From assembly GCA_963971405.1 (NCBI GenBank), contig OZ020488.1, positions 1,364,001 through 1,428,000 on the forward strand: DNA of 64,000 nucleotides. The letters run 5' to 3'. The DNA is from Psococerastis gibbosa. Lineage: Eukaryota; Arthropoda; Insecta; Psocodea; Psocidae. Positions 13,201-25,180 of the stretch are shown here, one piece after another; positions within the stretch are counted from its first letter, which is position 1; every line of letters begins with the position of its first letter. The position numbers were made by a program, and so were the translations under genes. Below the pieces are notes generated by a model, which was given only the letters and a program-made list of their open reading frames with translations, made no database searches and was not told the origin of the DNA.

Positions 13201-13789
13201 TACTGTTGGCAACAAGAAAATCCTCAAGTGAGGCTCTATAGGGTTGAGGCCTGGCTGTTTTTTAGCAGTACACAATATTTGGGACGTGGTAAGGAACATG
13301 ACCGGCAGTCGCGTTTTCCCCTACCGGTTGGTACCAGGCTCTGCTCAATTTATTTTCCCGTGTCGGACCTCGTCCATTTGTTCCATAGTCCATGCCCCAC
13401 TAACCGGACTATTGCGGAGCCAGACAAACACAAAGCTAAAGACTAAAATTATAGCACGAGAACTCCCAGGTGAATGCGGACTTTTCGGCGTTGCGGCCAC
13501 GGCAATATTGGAATTAACAGCGAACATCAGTATAATTTTACGACTAAACAATCGGAGGCGCAACCCGTAAAGGGTCGTAAATCAAAAGCCAGTGTATTAG
13601 ATGTGCACAAGGGCCCATTGTCGCACACAAAATGGCCGCCATTAAGTGGTGGGGGTTCTTGACATTATTGTTGGCCTATTATGATGGTTATAAACTGTCC
13701 GGACCACCTAGGGTCACGAGCTACTGGGCTTTTTTGGGTTCATTGATTTAAATATTGTCCGGTATATCCATGAGATTAGAGGTGAATAA
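10231..13789. other. Non-coding stretch, no gene recognised
   Basis: Several short open frames occur but none shows a domain, a signal peptide with a plausible body, or codon structure I can support. A phrase CATGACCCCCC..ACCCCAT recurs near 11598 and 11845. A poly(C) run lies near 13014. AATAAATAAAT simple sequence lies near 12776. Confidence 0.45.
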
Positions 13790-14171
13790 GGCGCCCATTC
13801 CATTGACCGGCTAGGGCTATTTCCAAAAACAGTGACGTGGTAGCAGACATTCAAGACTTAGGTTGCGTTTCCACCGATCTCACATTGTAGAATGCAAATG
13901 ACATTGACGGAAATTAGAATTTTTCTTTTTATAGAAATTTATTAAAATGTTTGTACTTAACATATCCCATGACGCCATTTTTTAATTTTAGTTTGTTTGT
14001 TTGTGATTTTACTGTATGACCATTGATCAATTTTAACTATGGCATAGAGGAAAATAAACATTTCCGTCAATTCTGCAATGAGGTCGGTGGAAACGCCACC
14101 TAAGTCTTGAATGTCTGCTACCACGTCACCGTTTTTGGAAATAGCCCTAGCCGGTCAATGGAATGGGCACC
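13790..14171. mobile_element. PIF/Harbinger-like MITE, copy 1
   Basis: The element is 382 bp, bounded by terminal inverted repeats that begin GGCGCCCATTCCA and end TGGAATGGGCACC. It is flanked on both sides by the trinucleotide TAA (13787-13789 and 14172-14174). A 3-bp TAA/TTA duplication is the hallmark of PIF/Harbinger elements. The arms extend inward for about 90 bp (CGGCTAGGGCTATTT, GACGTGGTAGCAGACATTC). There is no transposase frame, so it is non-autonomous. A sister copy lies 131 bp downstream with its interior in the opposite orientation. Confidence 0.85.
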
Positions 14172-14302
14172 TAACGAGAAAGTCGTCGTCATATTCTTGC
14201 CAAGCAGTGTATTTGTATTAGAATATTTAGATATACTGTATGTCTCATATATAATAATTTCACGCATGTTGGATAAGCTACATGTGGGTCAATCTTTGCT
14301 AA

Positions 14303-14657
14303 GGCGCCCATTCCACCGACCGGCTAGGGCTATTTACAAAAACGGTGACGTGGTAGCAGACATTCAAGACTTAGGCGGGGTTTCCACCGACCTCGCATTG
14401 CAGAATTGACGGAAATGTTTATTTTCCTCTATGCCATAGTTAAAATTGATCAATGATCATACAGTAAAATCACAAACAAACAAACTAAAATTAAAAAATG
14501 GCGTCATGGGATATGTAAAAAGAAAAATTCTAATTTCCGTCAATGTCATTTGCATTCTGCAATGCGAGGTCGGTGGAAACGCCACCTAAGTATTGAATGT
14601 CTGCTACCACGTTACCGTTTTTGTAAATAGCCCTAGCCGGTTGGCGGAATGGGCGCC
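14303..14657. mobile_element. PIF/Harbinger-like MITE, copy 2 (inverted interior)
   Basis: The element is 355 bp with the same ends as the 13790 copy (GGCGCCCATTCCACC at the left, GGCGGAATGGGCGCC at the right) and is flanked by TAA at 14300-14302 and 14658-14660. Its unique interior (GACGGAAATGTTTATTTTCC ... GGCGTCATGGGATATG) reads in the reverse direction to copy 1 and lacks a short AT-rich stretch present there. This indicates two independent insertions of one family, not a tandem duplication. Confidence 0.85.
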
Positions 14658-14660
14658 TAA

Positions 14661-16132
14661 CAGGAGTCTCTTGACTGTCTTTTTGGCGTGTCTTGTAGTG
14701 GAGGCCGAGGCTCCTAGGGATAAAAGTACAGCAGACAAGAAAATGTTGAGGAGCCTGACACCTGCGAATGAATTGCGTGGTCTAGTAAGCTGGCTAGATT
14801 CGGGGAGAAATGGCTGTGCGTGGTAAGCTGAGGGACTATAGTTAAGATACAAAATCTGCAGCAGCCTCATCGGCTGGGTTGAGTGCAAAAAAATATTTAA
14901 TAATTGTATTCACGGCGTTTGAGCACTTTATAGCTAAAATATGTGCATTTATTTTATTTTACCAATTTGATAGGCACCACGCGAATTGAGCCATGTAGCC
15001 TAGTGAATTGGAGCTAGATTTGTTCGCGGCTCTTTCTCGTGGTACTTTTTACGTTTTATTTGTTTCTTCTAGAATTTTCATATTTTGGTTAGTCTACATA
15101 TTTTTAAATGCAAAACATACGCTTCTTTAATCTAATGTGCGGTGCGGTGGCGCCTTATTTGCTTCCAATAGCGGGTCGCCACCTCCCGCTGCCCCATAAC
15201 TTGCTAAATTTCGAGGAATTCTTGTGTTATATCTCCGGTTCGCAACAGTGAGAATTTGTATTGATGTATTTTATATAATTTTTCACTATTTTGACTAAAT
15301 TTCAACCTGTTCCTTACTTATACTGCTCATTATTATTATTTTGACGAAATTAAATGAGGTTCACACTTGTTATTATTCTTAATTTTCAATTTTTAAGTAA
15401 ATGCATAAACATTAATTGTTTCAGGGCTTAAGTTTCCGGTAATTATTATAGCGAAGTCTCGAGTCTGCCTAGATTAGTTAAGTTACCATACAGACACACA
15501 GTTTACTATTATTTTTAACCCCGCTGTAGAGATCTCCTATTGCATACAAAATTGTTAAACTCTCTAAAAAACTCTAAATTATATAATCCTACATATATAG
15601 AAATAGAACATTGAAAGTAGGCACCTTTCACCATTGCCTTCACTTATTTGAATTGTGTATTTCAAAAGATGAGTTAAACCCTCTGGTATAAGATAGCGAA
15701 TACCACTTCTGCAGTCCTACTAAATCGTTTACTGATTAACACCGGAAATATGATTAAATCACTCTCAGTAAGCCCCAATCGATTCTTTTGTTTTCAACAA
15801 AAAAGTGCAAAATTGAATTTAATAGATTGATCCTCGGCTATATTGTTCTCTCTTACATTTGGACAAGTTATTTTCAATTCGTAATATAATCCAAAATTGA
15901 AACTATAAATTTCAATGTATTTCATTCAATTATTAATTCTTGAATTCCAATAATTTATTAATTTGAATTTCCCGCACATTTTGCACTGTTTGGTTTAAAA
16001 TAAATAAATAAATCAATTGCTGTTTATTCTGTATAATTTAATCCTACTCGCAGTGATTAGTTAATTAAATTAAAGCGGCATAGTATAGGTAGTCAAGACT
16101 ACTCGTACGAAGTTACAATTTTAGAGACTTAC
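14661..16132. other. Probable KLF intron / non-coding
   Basis: This lies downstream (minus-strand sense) of the 60-bp KLF exon, so it is probably part of that gene's last intron. AT-rich; no further exon encoding the remaining zinc fingers was found here. Confidence 0.45.
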
Positions 16133-16192
16133 CCGTATGTATTCGTTGGTGTGCTTTTAGGTGTGAACTTTTGGTGTAAACTTTGGTACAAC
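16133..16192 (-). CDS. KLF5-like (dar1): KLF5/dar1-like transcription factor, 60-bp zinc-finger exon
   Basis: On the minus strand, TTTGCAG at the acceptor precedes a 60-base exon followed by the donor GTAAGT. With the G left by the upstream exon it encodes [20 protein letters not shown] plus one base of the following glycine codon. This is most of the first C2H2 finger and the H/C linker of Krüppel-like factors, including the DNA-contact residues K-S-H of the recognition helix. The splice phase (1/1) and exact 60-bp size match the 23494-24091 exon and, from knowledge of the family, the small finger-splitting exon of vertebrate KLF genes. Fingers 2 and 3 should lie on a later exon at lower coordinates; I did not find it, and it may lie before base 1. 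Confidence 0.93.
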
Positions 16193-16512
16193 CTGCAAAC
16201 AAAATATCACATATTATAGTCCCCTCGGCAGTGGCTCCATAAAACATAGTTTCCTCAGATTACGTGATACAGCGTACCTTGCGGAATGCTAAACGGGGCT
16301 GAAAGTGTAAGCAGTAAAACAATAACCTGTTAGTTCCACCATTGGGATTACAATATACGACGGACTGGATGTTTTATTATTTTGGTAACGAAGTACCTGA
16401 CCATAATAGTATGAGATTTACTGTTTCAACCACTTACATATGCGTTCGTCAACTTGGTCCATATATATGAAATTGTCTCCCTTGTAACTTTGGTAATATT
16501 TCCAACACATTA

Positions 16513-16640
16513 GAATAAAAGTAACTGAATAAGAAATTACGAAAAAAATATATAAAATTGTCAATGACGACTGGTCGAAACCGGTAGTGGCAGAATTTTA
16601 TGTGTTTTTTCGAAAAAAAATTATTTAGTTACTTTTATTA
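16513..16640. repeat. Small foldback/MITE-like repeat
   Basis: AATAAAAGTAACT at 16513 is mirrored by AGTTACTTTTATT at 16627, and the inner flanks (ATATATAAAATT / GAATTTTATGTG) also pair. The loop contains ACTGGTCGAAACCGGTAGTGG-like sequence. No coding sequence is present. No target-site duplication was established. Confidence 0.55.
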
Positions 16641-16798
16641 TAATTTGTCCATATATTAATGAAACCAAATAAATAAATACTCTTTAGCGGACATTAATAT
16701 AATAACTTCTTCCATACTAAAGCAACCTAGCTGTGTTACGACTATTCTCCTATACACAACCAGGAAGGCCCCAAGACCGCCTGCTTTTCATGCTCTAC

Positions 16799-16862
16799 AG
16801 CAAGTGAGAATCGAACCAACAACCGTTCAGATAAAAGTCCATTTCACCATACTAGAGAAAGA
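16799..16862 (-). repeat. tRNA-like SINE head (minus)
   Basis: Read on the minus strand, an A-box-like phrase (TAGTATGGTGAAATGG) and a B box (GGTTCGATTCTC) are correctly ordered and spaced. The arms do not form a convincing cloverleaf, so this is read as a SINE remnant. Borders are uncertain. Confidence 0.4.
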
Positions 16863-17289
16863 CTGTCTGTGATACTACTTTCTTGCTAATTTTCAGGTAA
16901 CCAACCGGACGTTGGTCGTATCGGCCCATAATAACCGTGGCACACATTGTTGTACGCCCCCACGCCATATCTTTAATCTAATCAACAAAATTGGTTTCGA
17001 CCCAATTGGTTCGATTAAAACACCAAACTCCTAAATTCCCTAAAATTGGCAGTTTGTGTTGGAGGTCGGTCTGAGACGTAAACGTATGGTACCGAGTGCC
17101 GACATTGGGCACAACCTAGTCACGACTGGGTAACTACAATACCTGTGCCTAACCACAGCCATTCAATAGCTAGACCACTTTCCTCCCGTGGCGCTTTTCG
17201 CGATGAAGTTACAAACTAGACTATACCTGAATACCTATACGGGCTATACGTATACATTTTTATACTAGCCCTAACCTCAGCATTTCAAT

Positions 17290-18480
17290 GAAGGAATGAA
17301 TAATTATATATTGAAACACACAGTTCAATGCAATACAATTATAACTAAACTAAAAACACTTAAAATCTAACATTTAACTTAAATAACTAACAACAATAAA
17401 AAATAAAAATAAAAATTTACAAAACGAAATAAAATTAGTCCATTGTAAGAAACAATCGGCCAAAATTATTTTACGCATTCCCCAGAAACTCATCAGACTA
17501 ATAAAACACACCCTCCACCAGGTAGGTGTGTAATATTCGCCTGAACTCCCTAGCCTCCGAACGCAATCTCTTAATGTGGTCCGGTAACTGGTTGAACAGC
17601 AATCTTCCCTTTATTAGAATAAAAATGTCGGTGGCGTGTCTTCGGGTTCGGCAAATGTGCAAGTCGATATCGGCCCGCCGGGTTTCACGGCCCGATATTT
17701 CTCCCACTCTTGTAAAGTTGGCTTGTGCGAGACAGTGCATTATGGCCGCTAGTATATACATGGAGGGAGCAGTAAGAATTTCGAGGCCTTTAAAGGCTTG
17801 CCTACATGACTCCCTCCATTTAAGTCCGGCTATAATTCTAACAGCACGTTTCTGCATGACCAATATTTTATCCATATTTGATTTGGCCGTACCTCCCCAG
17901 GCAACTAGATCATAGGATATTATTGGTCGAATAGTACCGTGGTAGACCATCATGAGAACTTGCCTGTCATTGGAGATTTGTGTAAACTGCCTTAATGCGA
18001 AGATATTCGTGCTAAGTTTGTGACAGGCGGCCATGAGGAGCCCATGTGACCTCAGCATCAACTTTGATGCCCAGAAAGTTGGTTTCACCAGCAAGAGGTA
18101 TGTTAGATTCACCCATCACAACGTTTGGGATGACATCCGCTTTTCCTCGTAACTTAAAAACTACTCCCACCGACTTGAGGGGATTACAGACATTTTCAGA
18201 CAGCCATTGCTGCACTTGGCACAAATCTATATAAGCATCTATTTCAATAGTTTTTATGTCTTGGCCGCTGAAACCCATAGTAGTTTCATCCGCATAGAGG
18301 GTAGTTACCCCTTTTGATGGAACTTTATGTATGTTGTTAATGTAGGCCACAAAAAGTATAGGGCCTAAAACGCTGCCATGGGGTACCCCTTTTGACATCG
18401 GTTTTATTTGGGGGTGGCAGTCTGAGACTGAAATATAATGGATAGCTAACCCCGTTTCCTCCCATTATATTACGTGTCTA
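17290..18480 (-). mobile_element. Jockey/CR1-type LINE fragment with frameshift
   Basis: On the minus strand, about 18480-18012 encodes the reverse-transcriptase palm with GVPHGSVLGPILFVAYINN and the active site as YADETTM (YADD with the second D changed to E). A frameshift near 18020-18045 leads into the frame at 18112-17498, with the thumb/C-terminal motifs IRPIISYDLVAWGG and MQKRAVRIIAGL, ending at a stop at 17498. The segment 17497-17290 is an A/T-rich 3' UTR. The loss of the second active-site aspartate, the frameshift and an in-frame stop upstream near 18463 show that the copy is dead. The gene order and motifs fit the jockey/CR1 group common in arthropods. Confidence 0.88.
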
Positions 18481-19440
18481 GTTTGTCTCAGTCCTCAGAC
18501 GACAAGCATATGACGATGACCTCTCACGGACGTGAGCCTGGTGGAGTGGTCCATTAAACCTTGTTCTCTAATTTGTACCGAAAGTCCCAGTTTTCGGACA
18601 TTATTGGCATTTTTTCCACTGTCTATATTTTTTAAAAAGGTTAATTACTAACAGACACCTTAATGAATGGATCTAATTGACCTCTTCAGCTGCCTCTATA
18701 CTCTGCAGGTAAGCAGTTGTAGTACCCGTGTTGAGTTACAAGTTACAACATGTCTTCGATCGCACGGTGTATAGCGGTATAGGGACTCATGCCACATATC
18801 AGACTTAACCAAGTTTTGTACGGTTTAAATAAAAATATTGTCAAGAATCTGTCATCAAACGCTCATGCGCACTTGCCGCTGTTTCTGTTCACTAATGCCC
18901 GGACGATCTTTCGCAAAATTTAACAGCACCAGTGTGCACAGAGAATAAGTTTTAAGAACAATGTAATTAAATATGAAGCCTACAAATAGGACATGAGTAT
19001 GTTTGGGGGCACATATTTCTGGGGCACTAGGGAAAGTATAGATACCACACATGTACAGTTTGATGCACACAGGACACTGCTTTCCTGAAGAAAAAAAAAA
19101 CCCCGCCTAGTGCCCCTAGCGGAATAATAGGTGGGATGCACTTGTTAAGAGAATAAGAATGGAAAACCGCGCTCTAGGTGTTGTAGTTCTGTGGTGCTAG
19201 GTCCAGTTGTGGTGCCCACGGGCACAGTTCAAGATTGGGTCAAGTAGACATTCGGGCTTATAATTTCACTTCATTGGCTTATCTCCTTCAGTTCTTATTT
19301 CATGGAAAAGTGTTTTCTTGCGTTCTCAATAATTGTTAATTCGTAATCTATCATGGGCAATGTTTCTAATGTACTGTATTAATTTGATTAAAATACAATT
19401 AGTAGGCCTAGTATGTAATTAACATTAACATTAACATGTA

Positions 19441-19995
19441 ATAACAGCAGCCAATAGAGCATATTTTGCCAACCTAAAATTGCTCAAGTCAAGACTTATC
19501 TCTAGAGCCACAAAACTACGAATATACAAAACCCTTATAAGACCAGTTGCAACATACGTATCGGAAACCTGGAATCTCACTGTAAACGATGCCAACAAAC
19601 TACGTGTACTCGAAAGAAAGATAATAAGGAGGATATATGGACCCCTTTACGAGTACGGAGAATGGCGTATAAGAAACAACGCTGAAATCGACGCCGCTCT
19701 CAACGGAGAAGACATAGTAAGGTTCATTAAAGCACAACGATTAAGGTGGCTGGGACACGTTGTAAGGATGTCTGAAGAACGCATGCCACGAAAAATGTAC
19801 AAAGCAAGCATGACGGGAAGACGACTGCCAGGACGGCCAAGAAACCACTGGAAGGACGAGTTAGAGAACGACCTTCGCGAGTTGGGAGTCTCCAGATGGT
19901 GGAGCGTTGTGCAAAACCGAGAAGAATGGAGGAGTGTTGTCGAGCAGGCCAAAGCCCACCAAGGGCTGTAGAGCCGGAAGAAGAAGAAGAAGTAT
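19441..19995 (+). mobile_element. LINE 3' end, C-terminal ORF fragment with (GAA)n tail
   Basis: An open frame running from about 19441 to the stop at 19971 encodes the segment behind the reverse transcriptase: SRATKLRIYKTLIRPVATY, LRVLERKIIRRIYGP, RLRWLGHVVRM and GRPRNHWKDEL. These are the usual C-terminal motifs of endonuclease-type LINEs widespread in arthropods. It ends in a GAAGAAGAAGAAG tail at 19976-19991, the typical simple-repeat tail left by target-primed insertion. It is 5'-truncated, with no start and no palm. It lies inside the KLF intron, antisense to that gene. Confidence 0.88.
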
Positions 19996-20014
19996 GTAAT
20001 TGAGTTTAAGTTTT

Positions 20015-20323
20015 TTACAATAGTACACAACTACTATACTGCTTTACAATTTTACGCGGATGCATAATCAGCAATACAAAAATAGAAACCCTCAATGTCA
20101 GCAAATGTTTTAACTTCGTTGCCCAGTGTGCTGTTTTGATAGCAGTTTGCCAATCCACACCCATACACTTCTTCAATATTCTTTTGCGGGGAGCCTTCAG
20201 TCCTTTAATCTTCCCTTGGATTATTACATGCAGAAGATGATTCTTTCCGTTCCTCATCACGTAACTAAAGTATCTTAGTATCCGTTTCTTCACCGTCACC
20301 AGCAACTGGGTTTCTGTATACAT
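20015..20323 (-). mobile_element. LINE C-terminal fragment (minus)
   Basis: The minus-strand frame encodes KKRILRYFSYVMRNGKNHLL followed by IIQGKIKGLKAPRKRILKK, the degenerate form of the 'RxLRYFGHVxR...IIxGKIxGxRxRGRPR' block that closes many LINE proteins. It is of a different lineage from the fragment directly upstream on the plus strand and faces it tail to tail. Only this short block survives. Confidence 0.75.
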
Positions 20324-22388
20324 TCGCCTCAGTACCTCAGCATTGGGGACAGTGGCGTAGCCAGAAATTTTTTTTTTTGGGGGGGGGTCCAGTTTTTATG
20401 CAACATCAATACATAAAGTTTGCCCGTTTACGATAGGACTTCGAATGGGGTGGTGTTTCACTTGCCCCCCCCCCTACTGTATTTTCGTAAAATAGTAGAA
20501 AAATAGGAAAGCCGTCCTCATGGGCGTACGCATCTTCTAATTAGGGGCATGATCTTAATTTCCAAGCACAAAAATAATTTTAAATTTTTATTATGACGGG
20601 AAATTTAAAAATGAGAGGTCTTTTTCAAAATTAAAGCTATTGCTAAATAGGCCAAGAACTTCGATGCTCCAAAGGAGATTGAATATTTTGGCTCTCCTCA
20701 GCTTAGAAAGAGATATTTTGAAAGATCTGAGCGTTGAATCTATAATTAATACATTTATTATATTATTATATTTATATAAATATAGACACAAGTCTATTTA
20801 AAATGAAATGTAAGGACAAGTAATATGCTCTTATTTTTTTTTGTTCCCTCTTTCCTAATCTCCTACTATACTCTAGGTCTACATCTGCAGTGCAACAGTG
20901 AGGGAAAGCCAATGTAGCTGCTTCCTTTGGTAGAGCCCCCACAGAGAACTGTGCCTTGGGGCTTCCGAAGCCTAAATCCGGCCCTGACTAGCAGTAGGCT
21001 ATTACATATATGAAAAATCCACCCCATCTACAGCCTTCAATGGCTTGTGAGGCGGGGTGGGGTCCAAACAATACTTTACATTAATAGTATGATTTAGGTT
21101 AGGTGATAAAATTAATCATTATTATGTAGTCTAAACTGGAGGATAAGAATAAATAGGTTAAAAATAGGTACCGGTAAGATAACCGATGTTACTGTGTGAT
21201 AATGGGGGACATAGACAGTTACTTGGGGAATAGCTTACTAAGGAATTGATTGCATACAATAGTATGCCATACAACAAAATGAAGATGTCACAGCATATAA
21301 ACTCTGGCAAATAAATATGAACACAATCGACATCATACTATCATAGAATCAACAACATAGAAATTAAATGTTGTAGGCATAATAAACAAGGTGTCTGTAT
21401 TACATCTACGCATGCGCCTCCGCCCAGATGACTATCCGTGTCCACCCAGCACGCATTTCAACGACTTTATGTACAGCAAGCTAGGTATAATATGGTAAAC
21501 TACGAATGACGAATGGAGAAAAATTGTTAATGAGCTGTAGCTGTGGCTGTGTTGGGTATAGGTACAGCCGGCAAAGGTACTAACTAGGCTAGATCAGTTT
21601 AATTGCCTAAGTCCGCCAAGAACACACAGCATAACTTACAATAGGAACAAGGTTCACGTGGTTGGGATATGTTTGGAGAGTACGATTGATTTAAACGTGT
21701 TCCAAAAAGTCTTGGATGCCAAAATAAAACGATGGATGGCTTGACATTCATATCTTGGAAGATGTTATTATATGAAGCACATTGCCAACTGCAAAAGGAA
21801 GTAGAATTAGTTGAGGGATGTTGCTCCACAGGGACTGGATGGCAGATTATGATGATAATGACTTGATGAATATATTTAGGCTAAGCCGGGGAAAGGCAAG
21901 TTCGGGTGATGATGAAGGAAAATGATGAAAACTCAATATTTATATACAAACCATCACCTGCCATTTTTGCCTATCTAAAGTGACACACGCCCCCTCAAAT
22001 GCAAAGGAAATCAATGGGTTTACTATAGAGGAGATTATGAATGGGAGAGCGGCGGCCATTTTTACTACGGAGGTCCATTCATGGAGCATCCATTGACCAG
22101 CCTGCAAATTTACACCTCACACGTCTGTGTCAAGAATAATTTAACTCTCTACTCAGTCCAAATTCGAGATACAAGTATACCGTGTAAATTGTAATAGATG
22201 TTAGGTATGCAAGTAAAGAATTTAACACATTCAGCAGGTATTGTACCTTAAAATGCCTTGTGGCACCTATACAACTGCATATGTATGTACTGCGTATGTA
22301 CTGTATCTATGGTATGCCAGAAGAGAACTTCTAGAAAATCGACCATAACTTATATTGCCTAAAACGGTTACATAGCCTACAGGTACGT

Positions 22389-22485
22389 GGTACTTGTGGT
22401 CCAGCGGTTAAGACGATGCCCCGGTTAGGCGTAGATCGTGGGTTCGAATCCCACCACCCAGTTTTTCTATTTCTTCTAATTTTCG
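22389..22485 (+). repeat. tRNA-derived SINE, copy 1
   Basis: The A box TGGTCCAGCGG and B box GGTTCGAATCC are separated as in a tRNA, and the anticodon- and T-arm-like segments can be drawn (GTGGG/CCCAC). The acceptor ends do not pair. The same head plus tail (TTTTTCTATTTCTTCTAATTTT) recurs on the minus strand at 57914-58018, so homology extends past the tRNA part and this is a SINE family rather than a tRNA gene. Confidence 0.75.
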
Positions 22486-23493
22486 GTTATCATTGCTAAG
22501 TCGGAAAAAATATCACAATCCATAATTTTTCTTTTGAAAGCTTTGGAAAAATACTCTTCAAATATTTGAAAGCTTCGGACTCATGATTAAAAGGCTTTAC
22601 AAATTGTTTAATAAGACCCAATTTTATATGCAATAGCGGCATTAATTTAGTCTTAGGATCGACAATTATTGCCTTCCACTTAACATTGCATTTTCCCACT
22701 TCATATGTACATGTTACAGGCCACGTTTTTGACGGTAGGTAGTGAGAGAAATTTTACCCCTTAATAATTTTTATGAAAAAACTACAGTACAAAAATAAAA
22801 ACTCCCTATTATATGGTGCATGAAGTAGTCTTCTACATTTCAACTTAAATGAGCCAAATCTTCAGCATTAAATTGCGAGCTGCCAATATCCTATGGGAAG
22901 TAGGTCCTACACTCTTAAAAAGCATATTTTTTCGATTTGTAACTGCAATTTTTTATATACTGTATACTTTCATAACCAAATTTTATAATGTAAACCCCAG
23001 GCGCAATTAATTTTTTGTTGTTGTTGACCGGTGTAATCAGCTCCAGACTCATGTCACACGGGTGTGATGTACGAGCCTTCCCCACTCCTTTCTAACTTAC
23101 TCCATCTGACCAGTCAGCATTTCCTGCGGTTCCCGTCCGACCCTCCTGAGAACCGTATGTGTTTGGTTCCTGGACCTCCTTCTTGGTCTCCTTAGAGAGA
23201 AATATAGGAGAGATAAGACTTTTGTCTAGCCAAAAAATTTGTTTTTTAATTTTTGGTGGTACCTGCCATATCTTTTACATTGACCGGTCGAAGACGAGAC
23301 ATTTCCATTTGTGGAACTCTAGGTCTCCCTTTTCGCCCTTCGTATACCCTATGGCCTATACCTTCAAGCTACATATTATGCATGTTCAAGCACCTGCTAT
23401 CATCAACTAATCGGTTATCAACTTAATTCGAACGTGGTCTGAAAGTTTGAACACATTGTGTACGAACGAATAAAATAAATTCTAAAGACTTAC

Positions 23494-24091
23494 CGGGAAA
23501 ATCACAGTGATGAACCCTCCTCTTTTCCAACTCTGGATTATTCCGCCTATTAAACTTGAGAATCATAGGCATACTTGAGGTTTTGGTACACTGGGAGGGG
23601 TCGGGGGCAGGGTAGGGGGGTGGAGGAGTTCTTCGCGGGGGGCCTTGTAAGGACGCCCCTGGGGACCCGGGCTCGGACGTGGGCGGCGTCGGGGGGTGCA
23701 CGTACATCAGTCTCGCGGGGGGAAGGTACCCTTGGTAGGCTGCGCACACCTCCACTTTGGGCACGAGGCAGGGCCCGGGGGCCGCCAGGTAGTCTTCGGG
23801 GGGGCCCGTGTCCGGCACTTCCGCTTTAATCGGTCCGAGCATGTTAGCGTTGTCGGGGTCGAGCTTCTGTATGCTGGACTCGAGGTCGTCCCACAACGGC
23901 TTGTACTGCTCGTCCTCGACCACATTGTTGAACCGCATGCCCGGTACATAACTGTTGTAATTCCGTTGTTGCTCGAAGATGTCGTCGATGTGCGGGACAG
24001 AGGGTTTCTCAAGAACTGGAGAATCATCTGCGTAGCGGGGTTGATATTTATCCGGCTCTTGCCGGCAGAATATGGTTTCCAAGTCCAAGTC
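23494..24091 (-). CDS. KLF5-like (dar1): KLF5/dar1-like transcription factor, large internal exon
   Basis: A 598-bp exon lies between a T-rich acceptor (TTTCGTTGCAG) at 24092 and the donor GTAAGT at 23493 on the minus strand. It encodes about 199 residues. An acidic N-terminal half is followed by a proline/serine-rich stretch with PTPPTSEPGSPG and PPPPYP (a PPxY, WW-binding motif), then KFNRRNNPELEKRRVHHCDFPG, which leads directly into the first zinc finger. The RRxNPxLEKRR..HxCD block and the proline motifs are those of KLF5-type factors (dar1 in flies), which bind GC/CACCC promoter boxes in the nucleus. It splices in phase 1 to the 60-bp exon at 16133-16192. The 5' exon was not found. The exon is strikingly GC-rich compared with the flanking introns. 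Confidence 0.92.
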
Positions 24092-25180
24092 CTGCAACGA
24101 AAAAAAAATCAAAAATCAGCAGTATACAGAAAACGACATCCAGCTGACAGGATTTGCCTTGGCAACTGGTTATCATTGAATTTGTGAACGTCTGGTCCTG
24201 TGGCAAACTGTGGTGACAGCGCAGGAGCAATGGACAACTTTCCTATGCAAATCCAAAATGACAGGCCTCACTCTCATTGGTTTGGCTCAAGCGTTTCTCC
24301 TATACAAAAGTTGTCCATATACCCAGGAAGTCTACTAGCAAACCCACAAGTTAAAAGCTTATACGTATGTATAGCCTTCATCATAAGGTGGATAGGTAAA
24401 CCAACTTTTACGACAGCCCTGGTGTGTACAGCAGGTATCCTAATATACAGTGTACGGACCTTATCTGTAAAGTATTAAAATCAAACAAATGCCAACGATA
24501 AAGTGTACGGACCATTTCATTGGCTGATATTTCATATTTGAATTATTTAACAGCTTTGGCTAGGCATTGCATCGGACAACGGAGAAAAGCTTAAGCATCT
24601 CACGAATTGATTTCCAATAGAAAGTTTTGTGACTAGAGCCGGAGAGCATGCGTAGCCTATAGACACAAGAAAGATCTCATTTTTTCGTCTATATTCACCA
24701 CATATCCTCATAATAATATAACATGGAACTCAGCGACAATTAAGTAGCTGCAAAGTGGCCACACAAAAGGCAATAAACGATTAGGAGCGGGTCCCTAAAA
24801 GGTAGGCCTACATCTCCACCAGGTGCAGGCGCGGCTAATTGCTTTTCATTTAGAGATGAGTTCTAATGAAAAAACACTCTGCCAGATTTTCACACCGACT
24901 GTCATAAGTTCTCACCGCTGAAAACGTATACGAGGTGGTCTATGAAACGTTTTTAATGTTTCGTGATTCGGAAAGCACGTTCCCTCGTGTCCACGATCTA
25001 TAAATGTCGGCCGAGTGATATCTGTTGGCGGCGGGAAAACCAAGTTCCGACAACGTGTCTGCACAATCCGGATATACCAGGCTACAGAGCTCTTCATTAG
25101 TGCCCTGTGTGCCTAGGTATACTGTGCACAGCTTTCGGAATGCATGTCACGCATGTGGAAGCACAGTGATTCAGCGGGTC

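Larger units (their letters stand above)
16193..23493 (-). other. KLF intron, about 7.3 kb, with transposon remnants
   Basis: This is the intron joining the 598-bp and 60-bp KLF exons, defined by the donor GTAAGT at 23493 and the acceptor CAG at 16195-16193 on the minus strand. It contains LINE remnants at 17290-18480, 19441-19995 and 20015-20323, a foldback at 16513-16640, a tRNA-like element at 16799-16862 and a SINE at 22389-22485. Stretches 20324-22388 and 22486-23493 hold no gene that I recognise. The phrase GTGGCGTAGCCAGAAATTTT followed by poly(G) lies at about 20352. Confidence 0.85.

Noticed and set aside
1-16132. The last KLF exon with fingers 2 and 3
   Set aside because: Searched by eye for EKPY and SDELxRH codings on the minus strand; none found, so not reported.
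22389-22461. Functional tRNA gene
   Set aside because: A and B boxes are good but the acceptor stem does not pair, and homology with the second copy extends into a SINE tail.
23550-24187. Overlapping GC-rich open frames on both strands around the KLF exon
   Set aside because: Shadows caused by low stop-codon density in a GC-rich exon; only one frame has splice signals and family motifs.
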